Assembly: GCF_014202275.1 (NCBI RefSeq)
Contig: NZ_JACHGF010000009.1
Coordinates: 1 to 64,000, forward strand
Length of the DNA stretch: 64,000 nt
Source of the DNA: Rhabdobacter roseus
Lineage (GTDB): Bacteria; Bacteroidota; Bacteroidia; Cytophagales; Spirosomataceae
Reading direction: 5' to 3'
Under the pieces are notes generated by a model. That model saw nothing but the letters and a program-made list of their open reading frames with translations, was not told where the DNA came from and did not search any database. Below are positions 37,879-45,544 of this stretch, one piece after another. Made by a program: the position numbers and the translations under genes. Each line of letters begins with the position of its first letter. Position 1 is the stretch's first letter.

Positions 37879-38757
37879 ATGCTAAAAAAATCCTTGCTTA
37901 CGGCGCTGGTCTTACTGGTAGGTTACGAACTGCTGATGCGGCGGGTCGATGCCTGGTGGTCGACGGGCCAGAACGCGCCCCAAAGTAGTGTGGTGCGGGC
38001 GCACGACTTCATCTACGCCACCGAGCCCTACGACAACATCATGGTGGGTTCCTCCATCGGCAACCGCATCACGTCCAAGGTACCTAAGGACAGCCTGCCG
38101 CCCAGTTTTTATAATTTGTCGTTCGGTGGGCAATCCATTTTCGACGGGATGCTGATCCTGCAAAACATGGGGTACCGGCCCAAGCGCCTTTTCGTAGAAA
38201 TGAACGTGCTGATGCGCAACGAAGACAAAGACCTGCAGGCGTCGCTGTTTTCGCCGGTGATGTACCCCCTCAAGCGGGTACTTTACTCATTGCGCGAACG
38301 CAACCAACCCATGGGTGTGCTGGCTCGCCTGCCGCTGGCCCTGGACGGCAACCCGGACCTGCGCCCGGCCCCACCCGTGACGGGCCTCGAACGCGCCGAA
38401 GAGAGCTACCAGGCCATGCGCGACATCCAGGTGACCAACCAGAGCAACCCGCTGCCCGACTACGCCATCGACGACCAGATCGAGAAACTGAAAGGCTTTG
38501 CGGACTACTTTCGGAAGCAAGGTACCCAGGTGATTTTCTTTGAAGTACCCGTAGACCCCGCCCTCTGCAACGTGGCCCAGCCCGTGCAGCTACGCACCAA
38601 GATCAAGGCGGCTTTGGAGCCGCTGGGGTACCCTATAATCGAAATGCCGCCCTGCGACGACTACTTCACGACCGACGGTACGCACCTCGAAAAAATCAGC
38701 GTGTACAAGTACCTGAGGTACTTTCAGTCAGAGCTGAAACGGCAGGGGATTATGTGA
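37879..38757 (+). CDS. SGNH-type periplasmic partner of the MBOAT acyltransferase
   Basis: The 292-residue protein has an N-terminal membrane anchor (LLTALVLLVGYELLM). SGNH-type marks are visible: MVGSSIGNR (block I Ser), LSFGGQSIFDGML (Gly block) and a final TTDGTHLEKIS, in which Asp and His would complete the triad. Such proteins (AlgJ, AlgX, DltD-like) finish O-acetylation of extracellular polymers with an acyl group supplied by MBOAT. The gene follows the MBOAT gene in the same operon. Its acceptor cannot be told from the sequence. Confidence 0.8.
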   Translation: MLKKSLLTALVLLVGYELLMRRVDAWWSTGQNAPQSSVVRAHDFIYATEPYDNIMVGSSIGNRITSKVPKDSLPPSFYNLSFGGQSIFDGMLILQNMGYRPKRLFVEMNVLMRNEDKDLQASLFSPVMYPLKRVLYSLRERNQPMGVLARLPLALDGNPDLRPAPPVTGLERAEESYQAMRDIQVTNQSNPLPDYAIDDQIEKLKGFADYFRKQGTQVIFFEVPVDPALCNVAQPVQLRTKIKAALEPLGYPIIEMPPCDDYFTTDGTHLEKISVYKYLRYFQSELKRQGIM

Positions 38758-38762
38758 AAAGC

Positions 38763-38796
38763 CTGTGCTTAAAGCTAGCACAGATTAGAAGATTTT
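38763..38796 (+). terminator. Weak terminator-like hairpin after the MBOAT/SGNH operon
   Basis: The arms CTGTGCT and AGCACAG have a seven-base loop. A six-T run begins about nine bases after the stem rather than directly. Confidence 0.35.
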
Positions 38797-38821
38797 TTGC
38801 CCTAATTAGGAAACGGATGAA

Positions 38822-38977
38822 GTGCCGTGGGCACGCAATGTTTATAGCTGAAAAGTCCACCAACATCCGGCCGCGTGGCCTTGGGTACTTGGGCTACCGG
38901 TATTCTTGCGTACCAAAAGGCACGCCAGATTCATCTACAATAAAAGAACTCTCTATAAACATTAGACCGCTACGCGG
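38822..38977. repeat. Miniature element with hairpin-tipped inverted repeats
   Basis: AATGTTTATAG (38837-38847) reappears inverted as CTATAAACATT (38953-38963). Outside each copy sits a small hairpin with a three-base loop: GTGCC-gtg-GGCAC (38822-38834) and CCGC-tac-GCGG (38967-38977). Two further hairpins, GGCC-gcgt-GGCC (38869-38880) and GCGTaCC-aaaa-GGcACGC (38908-38925), lie inside. The symmetry suggests a dispersed palindromic repeat or non-autonomous mobile element. Confidence 0.6.
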
Positions 38978-39321
38978 CCAAGAAGCGCATCATTCGTGCA
39001 AAGTAATGTGAGTGTGTGAGTAAACGCGTAAAGTACCTTCAATTCCACGGGAAGATACTTTAACAAAAAAGCGGTTAAGAGCCTCCCCTACCCGCTTTTG
39101 GCGTACTTTTTCTTCAAGGTACCTTCTCGGTCTTCGGCCACTTGCCACTGCTTACCCAGATCTCCAAGGCCCTCTTTTTGCCAAATTCCTGGTTTTCGTG
39201 GATTGTGTACCTCCGCAAAGCCCCCGAATTTTGCCCCAGACAAAAACGCGAACGAAGCTGCTACCTCGGCTGTACCCGGACGCGTGTTAGTCTTTTTTTC
39301 ATCAACAAAACTGAAACGATC

Positions 39322-39738
39322 ATGAAAACGTACCGCTTAGTATTGTTCTTGACCATCCTGGGACTTTCTTTTTCCTGTAAAGACAAGGATTCTGTACAAC
39401 CCGAGCAAGACCCTTTGGTGGGTGTCTGGAAGCTAAGAGCCTTGCAGGCTGGGGGCCAAACCGCCGACGTCACCGAGCTGGCTTGCTACCGTGATACGCG
39501 GTTTGAGATAACCGAAAATAATCTTCTCCTGACGGTCTCGGTTCCCGCACAACAGGGTAGTAGCAACTGCCAGCAGCAGTCACAGTCGGCTACGTGGGAA
39601 AAAACGGATGGGAAGTACTACATGATCAGCGACGGACAGCGCCAGGATTCGGGCATTCAATTGAATGACAACAACCAAACCCTACAGCTACCCGTTACGG
39701 TAAATGGTGAGCAGATGCTGCTCGTTTTTAGAAAGTAA
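39322..39738 (+). CDS. Small lipocalin-like lipoprotein
   Basis: A 138-residue predicted lipoprotein: signal peptide YRLVLFLTILGLSFSC followed by KDKDSVQPEQ. The mature part has the lipocalin-like/DUF start DPLVGVWKL, strands with FEITENNLLLTVSVP and a C-terminal MLLVFRK. Many Cytophagales encode such proteins with unknown ligands. The ATG at 39322 is chosen because it begins the signal peptide; the frame extends further up to 39142 without secretion features. It interrupts the fucose locus together with the MBOAT operon. Confidence 0.8.
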   Translation: MKTYRLVLFLTILGLSFSCKDKDSVQPEQDPLVGVWKLRALQAGGQTADVTELACYRDTRFEITENNLLLTVSVPAQQGSSNCQQQSQSATWEKTDGKYYMISDGQRQDSGIQLNDNNQTLQLPVTVNGEQMLLVFRK

Positions 39739-39762
39739 ATCATATACACACACGTTAAATAC

Positions 39763-39798
39763 AGTCTGTCTAGAAAGGAGATTTCCTTCTAGACAGAC
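39763..39798. terminator. Strong hairpin between convergent genes
   Basis: The arms GTCTGTCTAGAA and TTCTAGACAGAC pair over 12 bp, extended by AGGA/TCCT with a bulge. It separates the lipocalin-like gene (+) from the diketo-acid hydrolase gene (-). T-runs are short, so Rho-independent strength is uncertain. Confidence 0.6.
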
Positions 39799-39837
39799 GC
39801 TTTATACGGTAGGTAGTTGCTGCGAATTAAAGTACCT

Positions 39838-40695
39838 CTAAGGCTTCCAGGCTTCGGCTACTTGTCGCTGTTCGCCCAGGCCTTCGATACCCAGCTCTAC
39901 CACGTCGCCGGGCTTGAGGTACACGGGCGGCTTCAGGCCCAGACCTACACCTGCGGGGGTACCCGTCGAGATCACGTCGCCGGGCAGCAGAGTCATGAAT
40001 TGGCTCAGGTAGCTCACGATCTTCGGAATGTAGAAAATCATGTCGGACGTATTGGAGTCCTGGAGCGTCTGGCCGTTGATCGACAGCCACAGGCGCAGGT
40101 TGTGCGGATCGGGTACTTCGTCTTTGGTAGCCAGGTAGGGACCGAGCGGCGCGAAGGTATCGTTGCTCTTGCCTTTGACCCACTGTCCGCTGCGCTCCAG
40201 CTGAAACTCCCGCTCCGAGTAGTCGTTGTGCAGGGCGTAGCCCGCCACGTAGTCCAGGGCTTCGGCCTCGGTGATGTAGCTGGCCCGGCGGCCTATCACC
40301 ACCGCCAGCTCCACTTCCCAGTCGGTTTTAACCGAATTGCGCGGGATAATCACGCGATCATTGGGTCCGCAAAGTGCCGTGGTCGATTTGAAGAAAATTA
40401 CCGGCTCCTTGGGCGGCTCCGCGCCCGACTCCGCGGCGTGCTTGGCGTAGTTGAGCCCAATGCAGATGATCTTGGAAGGCCGCGCCACGCAGGAGCCCAG
40501 CCGCACGCCCTCTTCCACCACGGGGCTGGCGTCGGCGTTGGTGGTGAGCCAGTCGGCCAGGCGATTAAGGCCATCGGTGGCGAAGAATTTTTCGTTGTAG
40601 TCTTCACCGAAGGCCGACACGTCGATCATGGTACCATCGGGGAGCAAAACGCCCGGTTTTTCTTGTTCGTAAGCGCCGAAGCGAATCAGTTTCAT
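39838..40695 (-). CDS. FAH-family hydrolase, probable 2,4-diketo-3-deoxy-L-fuconate hydrolase
   Basis: The 285-residue fumarylacetoacetase-fold enzyme has CIGLNYAKHAAESGAEPP, PVIFFKSTTALCGPND, DWEVELAVVIGR with the metal-binding acids, GYALHNDYSERE and the final GDVISTGTPAGVGLG. Enzymes of this close type cleave 2,4-diketo-3-deoxy-L-fuconate to pyruvate and L-lactate. The neighbouring SDR supplies the substrate, supporting this over the other FAH activities. It lies 79 bp downstream of that SDR on the minus strand. Confidence 0.87.
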   Translation of the reverse strand: MKLIRFGAYEQEKPGVLLPDGTMIDVSAFGEDYNEKFFATDGLNRLADWLTTNADASPVVEEGVRLGSCVARPSKIICIGLNYAKHAAESGAEPPKEPVIFFKSTTALCGPNDRVIIPRNSVKTDWEVELAVVIGRRASYITEAEALDYVAGYALHNDYSEREFQLERSGQWVKGKSNDTFAPLGPYLATKDEVPDPHNLRLWLSINGQTLQDSNTSDMIFYIPKIVSYLSQFMTLLPGDVISTGTPAGVGLGLKPPVYLKPGDVVELGIEGLGEQRQVAEAWKP

Positions 40696-40774
40696 GCGGG
40701 ATTCAGGTTTGGTATTGGAAATAAAAAATGGCTCTGGTAAAAGGTACTTGCCGAGACGCTAAACGACCCCTGGA

Positions 40775-41548
40775 TTAATTGTTCAATTTCTCAAAACCGC
40801 CGTCGATGAGGTAGTCGCAGCCGGTGATGAAGGCCGCTTCGTCTGAGCACAGGTACAGCGCCAGGCCGGCAATTTCGTCGGGCTTGGCCATGCGCCCGAT
40901 GGGCTGGGTTTTGGAAAGTTTCTCAAACATCTCTTTTTCCTGGCCGGGGTAGTTTTTGGCCAGGAAGCCATCCACAAAGGGCGTATGCACCCGCGCGGGC
41001 GAGATGCTGTTGCACCGGATGCCCTCGGCGAGGTAGTCTTTGGCCACCGAGAGCGTCATGGTGTATACCGCTCCCTTGCTGGTGGAGTACGCAAAGCGGT
41101 CCGGAATACCGACGGTAGCGGCAATGGAAACCATGTTCAGGATTACGCCGCCGCCCGCCGCCAGAAAGTGCGGAATGGTAGCGTACAGGCAGTTGTACAC
41201 GCCTTTGATGTTGACGTTCACGATGCGGTCAAAGTCGGCTTCGGGCGTGGTGTGGGCTTTGCCCACGTGGGCGATGCCCGCGTTATTGACCAAAATATGA
41301 AATGGCTGCCGCGCGGCGATTTCGTTGATGGCCCCAAGTACCACCGCTTGCTGAGCAATATCCACCGCGTGGGCCTCGGCCTGTCCGCCCTCGGCCCGGA
41401 TTTCGTCGACGGCCCGCTGGGCTTGCTCCACGTTGAGCTCCAGGATATGGACGTAGGCTCCCTGCCGGGCAAACATCCGGGAAATGGCCAGTCCGATGCC
41501 GCTGGCGCCCCCCGTGACCAGGGCTACTTTATGATCTAAGCGAAACAT
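40775..41548 (-). CDS. SDR dehydrogenase, probable 2-keto-3-deoxy-L-fuconate dehydrogenase
   Basis: This 257-residue SDR starts at the ATG at 41548 (MFRLDHKVALVTGGASGIG). It has NNAGIAHVGKAHTT and the active site S...YSTSK (MVSIAATVGIPDRFAYSTSK), then ISPARVHTPFVDGFLAKNYPG, which matches the keto-deoxy-sugar-acid group. The C-terminus is GCDYLIDGGFEK. It should oxidise 2-keto-3-deoxy-L-fuconate to the 2,4-diketo acid cleaved by the adjacent hydrolase. A nested inverted repeat lies just upstream (41598-41630). Confidence 0.86.
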   Translation of the reverse strand: MFRLDHKVALVTGGASGIGLAISRMFARQGAYVHILELNVEQAQRAVDEIRAEGGQAEAHAVDIAQQAVVLGAINEIAARQPFHILVNNAGIAHVGKAHTTPEADFDRIVNVNIKGVYNCLYATIPHFLAAGGGVILNMVSIAATVGIPDRFAYSTSKGAVYTMTLSVAKDYLAEGIRCNSISPARVHTPFVDGFLAKNYPGQEKEMFEKLSKTQPIGRMAKPDEIAGLALYLCSDEAAFITGCDYLIDGGFEKLNN

Positions 41549-41597
41549 ATTTTTTGGGGTTGGAATAGAACACACACTACTGCGGCGTAAAGATAGG

Positions 41598-41630
41598 AGG
41601 CGCTCGGCATAATGCCGCAAACTAGCGCCT
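41598..41630. promoter_or_regulatory. Nested inverted repeats between SDR and PQQ dehydrogenase genes
   Basis: AGGCGCT (41598-41604) pairs with AGCGCCT (41624-41630). Between them, CGGCA-TAA-TGCCG (41605-41617) forms a second palindrome. It lies in the divergent upstream region and could be an operator or an RNA hairpin in the SDR leader. Confidence 0.4.
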
Positions 41631-41763
41631 AATACCGGGTTTTAATCTGAGGTGGAAGTAGTGCCCCGGCGAGCCTGGATTGCCCCAAAGTACCTGATTT
41701 CATTTTGCTTCACGATAACAAATAGCGTCATTGCCGGGTTTACCACAAAAAAGATCCTTAGCT

Positions 41764-42954
41764 ATGAACACGCATCAACAAACCTATAAAAAGATTTTTC
41801 TGGGCTTATTCTTACTGGTAGGTTGCAGCTCCTCCGACCAGGACATGACTCCCCCAGACGAGGAAGTGGCCTACCAGACCGAAGAAGCCTTTCCGGGCTT
41901 GTCGTTCAGCGCCCCGGTTGATCTGACGACCGCAGGCGACGGAAGCCCGCGCCTTTTTGTGGTGGAGCAGGCCGGTACCATTAAAGTCTTTGATCCCATG
42001 GCAGGTACCCCTTCGGCCAGTACTTTTCTCGACATCCGGTCAAAAGTGACCGACGGCGGTGAGCGCGGATTGCTGGGCCTGGCCTTTCATCCTAACTTTT
42101 CGTCCAACGGGTACTTTTACGTCAACTATACGGGGCGTAGCCCGCTGGTATCAATCATAGCGCGCTATACGGCCAATCTCGCCACCCCCAACCAGGCCGA
42201 TCCGGCCAGCGAGCTAGTGCTGCTGACCTTCAGCCAGCCCTACTCCAACCACAACGGCGGCGGAATGAAATTTGGTAAGGACGGGTACCTTTATATCTCA
42301 ACCGGTGACGGCGGTAGCGGCGGCGACCCGCAAAATAACGCGCAAAATCGCGCCAATTTGTTGGGTAAGATCCTTCGCCTGGACGTCAACGGGACCGATA
42401 AAGGCAACTACGGCATTCCTACGGATAACCCTTTCCGGGGCAATCAGGACGGCCACCGCGAGGAAATCTACGCCTACGGCCTGCGCAATCCCTGGCGCAT
42501 TAGCTTCGACCCCGAAACGGATCAGCTCTGGACGGGAGATGTAGGACAAAATAGCCGGGAGGAAATCGACATCATTACCAAAGGCGGCAACTACGGCTGG
42601 CGCCTCAAGGAAGGAAAGGACTGCTACAACCCCGCCAGCAACTGCGACCAGAACGGCCTGGTGGGGCCCGTGTATGACTACTCGCAAGCGGATGGCGACA
42701 AATCCATCACGGGTGGCTTTGTGTACCGCGGCACGGCCCTCCCGGCGCTGGTAGGTAAGTACATTTACGGCGACTACGTCAGCGGGCGTGTTTGGGCGCT
42801 GGAGGTCAATAACGGCCAGGCGGGTACCAACCGGCTGCTGGTCAGTAACGCCGGACGTATCTCAGCCTTTGGGGTTGACGCCCAGCAGGAGCTTTATTTC
42901 TGCGAATACGGCGGCGGAAAAATCATGCGGCTCAAAACCCAGCAAGTACCTTGA
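41764..42954 (+). CDS. PQQ-dependent sugar dehydrogenase-like lipoprotein
   Basis: The protein has 396 residues with a lipoprotein signal (IFLGLFLLVGC). It is a six-bladed propeller of the soluble glucose dehydrogenase/Asd family: PRLFVVEQAGTIKVFD, ERGLLGLAFHPNF, HNGGGMKFGKDGYLYISTGDGG, YAYGLRNPWRISFDP, GDVGQNSREEIDII and GGNYGWRLKEG. It would oxidise aldose sugars using pyrroloquinoline quinone at the cell surface. PQQ synthesis genes are not in the window. The ATG at 41764 gives the lipobox LVGC. It is divergent from the fucose SDR, so a link to sugar metabolism is possible. Confidence 0.9.
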   Translation: MNTHQQTYKKIFLGLFLLVGCSSSDQDMTPPDEEVAYQTEEAFPGLSFSAPVDLTTAGDGSPRLFVVEQAGTIKVFDPMAGTPSASTFLDIRSKVTDGGERGLLGLAFHPNFSSNGYFYVNYTGRSPLVSIIARYTANLATPNQADPASELVLLTFSQPYSNHNGGGMKFGKDGYLYISTGDGGSGGDPQNNAQNRANLLGKILRLDVNGTDKGNYGIPTDNPFRGNQDGHREEIYAYGLRNPWRISFDPETDQLWTGDVGQNSREEIDIITKGGNYGWRLKEGKDCYNPASNCDQNGLVGPVYDYSQADGDKSITGGFVYRGTALPALVGKYIYGDYVSGRVWALEVNNGQAGTNRLLVSNAGRISAFGVDAQQELYFCEYGGGKIMRLKTQQVP

Positions 42955-43063
42955 GGGCATTCATAATCTGGTAGAGGGGTATTGGATAATCTGAACCGTT
43001 TTCGGTACTTTGAAAGGTTGTTCGCTTAGTCATTCTTTTTTGCTCCGCCCCCCTACCTGATGT

Positions 43064-44695
43064 ATGCGCGCTAATTTCCTAAACCTCTTTGATCAGTCCA
43101 TTCAGGAAGCTACCCTGCGGGTCGAGAATGGCCGCATTGCGGCCCTCAGCCCGGTGGGCAAAGCCAACCCTACCCTGCCCTACGTACTGCCGGGCTTCGT
43201 CGACGCCCACGTGCACATCGAGAGCTCCATGCTCACGCCCGTGCAGTTTGCGCGGTTGGCGGTGGTACATGGTACCGTCTCGACCGTCTCGGACCCGCAC
43301 GAAATCGCGAACGTACTGGGCGTAGCGGGTGTAGAGTACATGATTGAGGACGGACAAAGGGTACCTTTCAAGTTTTGCTTCGGTGCCCCCTCGTGCGTAC
43401 CCGCCACGACCTTCGAAACCGCCGGAGCTACGTTGGGGCCCAAGGAAGTACGCCGCCTGCTGGCCCTGAAAGAGATAGGGTATCTGGCCGAGGTCATGAA
43501 TTTTCCGGGGGTACTTCAGGAAGACCCGGACCTGATGGCCAAGGTCCGGCTGGCGCAGGCATTTAACAAGCCCATCGACGGCCACGCGCCCGGCCTGCGG
43601 GGAGCCGACGCCCACCGCTACGCCGAGCACGCCATCAGTACCGACCACGAGTGCTTTACCTACGACGAAGCCCGCGAGAAGATAGAATACGGTATGCACA
43701 TCCTGATCCGGGAAGGCAGCGCGGCCCGCAATTTTGAAGCGCTCATTCCGCTGCTGGACGAATTTCCGGAGCGGATCATGTTCTGCTCAGACGACAAGCA
43801 TCCCGATAGCTTGGTACAAGGCCACATCAACCTACTCGTCAAGCGCGCTTTGGCCCAAGGCCACGACCTGTGGAAGGTACTTCGGGCGGCCTGCCTCAAT
43901 CCGGTGCTGCACTACCGCTTGCCGGTCGGGATGCTGCGCGAAGGCGATCCCGCCGACTTTATCGTGGTAGATAATCTATCCGATTTCACCATTCTTGAAA
44001 CATACCTCAACGGAGAAAAAGTAGCCCAAAATGGCCGCTCTCTCCTACCCAACCTCCGCAGCGAGCACCCCAACTACTTTGAGTGCCTGCCCAAGGTACC
44101 TACCGACTTCGCTTGCCCGGCTCCGGCAGGTACCTCGCAGCTCCGCCTCATGGAAGCTCTCGAAGGCCAGCTTATCACCAATGCCCTGCTCGAGCCCTAC
44201 ACAGCCAACAGCCAGGGTTTTATCGTGGCTGATCCGGCTCGCGACATCCTCAAAATTGCGGTAGTAAACAGGTACCTGGATGCGCCGCCCCAAATCGCTT
44301 TTATCCGAAACTTTGGCCTAAAAGAAGGCGCTATCGCTTCTTCGGTAGCGCACGATTCACACAACATCATCGTGGTGGGCTGTGACGATGACAGCCTCTG
44401 CGAAGCCGTCAATTTGATCATTGGAGCCAGGGGCGGAGTAGCGGCCGTCGGAGCGGATCAACGGCTTTTATTGCCCTTACCCATCGCGGGCTTGATGAGC
44501 GACCAGGATGGTTATGCCCTGGCTGAACACTACACAAAGTTGGATCTTTTTGCCAAAGAACAGCTGCGATCTTCCCTTCAATCACCCTTCATGACGCTCT
44601 CTTTCATGGCCCTTCTGGTGATTCCCTCCCTCAAAATCAGCGACAAAGGGCTATTTGATGGTAACCAGTTTGTATTTATTCCGATTGCAGAATAA
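43064..44695 (+). CDS. ade: Adenine deaminase
   Basis: Adenine deaminase converts adenine to hypoxanthine and ammonia in purine salvage. The 543-residue protein has the amidohydrolase metal motif PGFVDAHVHIESSM, SDPHEIANVLG, PIDGHAPGL, STDHECFTYDEA and CSDDKHPDSL. The family's own C-terminal part follows (SVAHDSHNIIVVGCDDDSLCEAVN, PIAGLMSD). Length fits the Ade family. The ATG at 43064 gives a short N-terminus compared with some homologues. It stands alone, about 110 bp after the PQQ gene. Confidence 0.94.
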   Translation: MRANFLNLFDQSIQEATLRVENGRIAALSPVGKANPTLPYVLPGFVDAHVHIESSMLTPVQFARLAVVHGTVSTVSDPHEIANVLGVAGVEYMIEDGQRVPFKFCFGAPSCVPATTFETAGATLGPKEVRRLLALKEIGYLAEVMNFPGVLQEDPDLMAKVRLAQAFNKPIDGHAPGLRGADAHRYAEHAISTDHECFTYDEAREKIEYGMHILIREGSAARNFEALIPLLDEFPERIMFCSDDKHPDSLVQGHINLLVKRALAQGHDLWKVLRAACLNPVLHYRLPVGMLREGDPADFIVVDNLSDFTILETYLNGEKVAQNGRSLLPNLRSEHPNYFECLPKVPTDFACPAPAGTSQLRLMEALEGQLITNALLEPYTANSQGFIVADPARDILKIAVVNRYLDAPPQIAFIRNFGLKEGAIASSVAHDSHNIIVVGCDDDSLCEAVNLIIGARGGVAAVGADQRLLLPLPIAGLMSDQDGYALAEHYTKLDLFAKEQLRSSLQSPFMTLSFMALLVIPSLKISDKGLFDGNQFVFIPIAE

Positions 44696-44853
44696 ATACT
44701 ATCAAATTGAACAAATTGAAGAATATACGGGTAGGACTTATAAATTTTTACTTAATAATATTTTTTTTTAATGTTTTTTTATGAATATATTTACAAGTGT
44801 ATTAATGACCCTTATTCTTCCTATTCCTAACCTTTACTGTTTTAATCCTCCGG

Positions 44854-45435
44854 ATGGCACACGTACGATACAAACAAGAAGAAGAGCTGCGTTTTTGGAA
44901 CCAGTTCAGAAAGGGCGACGAAAACGCCTACGCCTGTCTCTACCAGTCCTACGTGCATATTCTTTACCAGTATTGCTCCCAGTTTACGATTGACAAACCG
45001 CTCATCAAAGACTGCATCCACGATCTGTTTGTCGAGCTTTGGCGCAACCGCACTACCATTGGAGACACTACTTCGGTTCGTTTCTACCTGATGGCCTCCA
45101 TCAAACGAAAGCTGGTTCGCCACCTCAACGCCCAGCAAAAGCATACCAGTAACGAAGACATCCCCGTAGAATATTGGCACATTAATACCCCCTCCTACGA
45201 GCACCACCTGATTTCCGAAGAAGAATTCGACGCGACAAACCAGCACCTCAACGTCGCCATTAACCGCCTCCCCCGTCGCCAGCGCGAAGCCATTTTCCTA
45301 AAATTTTACATGAATATGAATAACCAGGAGATCGCTGACCTCATGAAAATCAACATTCAGTCGGTATACAACCTGGTGTTTGGAGCCCTAAGCAACCTGA
45401 AAAAGCACATGACGCTGGAATACGTAACGGTATAA
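44854..45435 (+). CDS. ECF sigma-70 family RNA polymerase sigma factor
   Basis: A 193-residue ECF sigma factor. Region 2 includes FRKGDENAYACLYQSYV and CIHDLFVELWRNR. Region 4 contains NRLPRRQREAIFLKFYMNMNNQEIADLM and SVYNLVFGALSNLKKHM. In Bacteroidota, such factors usually sit beside a FecR-type anti-sigma and SusC/D genes. Neither follows here, so it is an orphan with unknown input. It follows a very AT-rich upstream region and ends in its own terminator. Confidence 0.9.
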   Translation: MAHVRYKQEEELRFWNQFRKGDENAYACLYQSYVHILYQYCSQFTIDKPLIKDCIHDLFVELWRNRTTIGDTTSVRFYLMASIKRKLVRHLNAQQKHTSNEDIPVEYWHINTPSYEHHLISEEEFDATNQHLNVAINRLPRRQREAIFLKFYMNMNNQEIADLMKINIQSVYNLVFGALSNLKKHMTLEYVTV

Positions 45436-45477
45436 CAAACCCTCGCTTTATCACTATAACATGCTATCCAATGCCTG

Positions 45478-45508
45478 GCGCAACCCTCTTCAGGGTTGCG
45501 CTTTTTTT
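45478..45508 (+). terminator. Terminator of the sigma-factor gene
   Basis: The hairpin GCGCAACCC and GGGTTGCGC with a six-base loop is followed by seven T. Confidence 0.93.
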
Positions 45509-45512
45509 AGTA

Positions 45513-45530
45513 GGGTACTTTAAAGTACCC
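45513..45530. repeat. 18-bp perfect palindrome made of two GTACC motifs
   Basis: GGGTACTTTAAAGTACCC is fully self-complementary. It joins two motif copies head to head, five bases after the sigma-factor terminator and between convergent genes. Confidence 0.8.
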
Positions 45531-45544
45531 CTTAGCTTGCTCTA

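Larger units (their letters stand above)
38758..39321. other. Long intergenic region with palindromic repeats, no gene seen
   Basis: About 560 bases between the SGNH gene and the lipocalin-like lipoprotein. It contains a cluster of small GC-rich hairpins (see the repeat at 38822-38977), several GTACC motif copies and no credible gene. A short open frame at 38754-39011 crosses the hairpins and is rejected. Confidence 0.5.

Noticed and set aside
36654-37880. 408-codon open frame antisense to the MBOAT gene
   Set aside because: It is a shadow of a GC-rich membrane-protein gene with a full family match on the plus strand. Its translation is His/Arg/Glu-rich and has no fold marks.
38754-39011. 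85-codon frame after the SGNH gene
   Set aside because: It runs across several hairpins of a repeat element and has no protein features.
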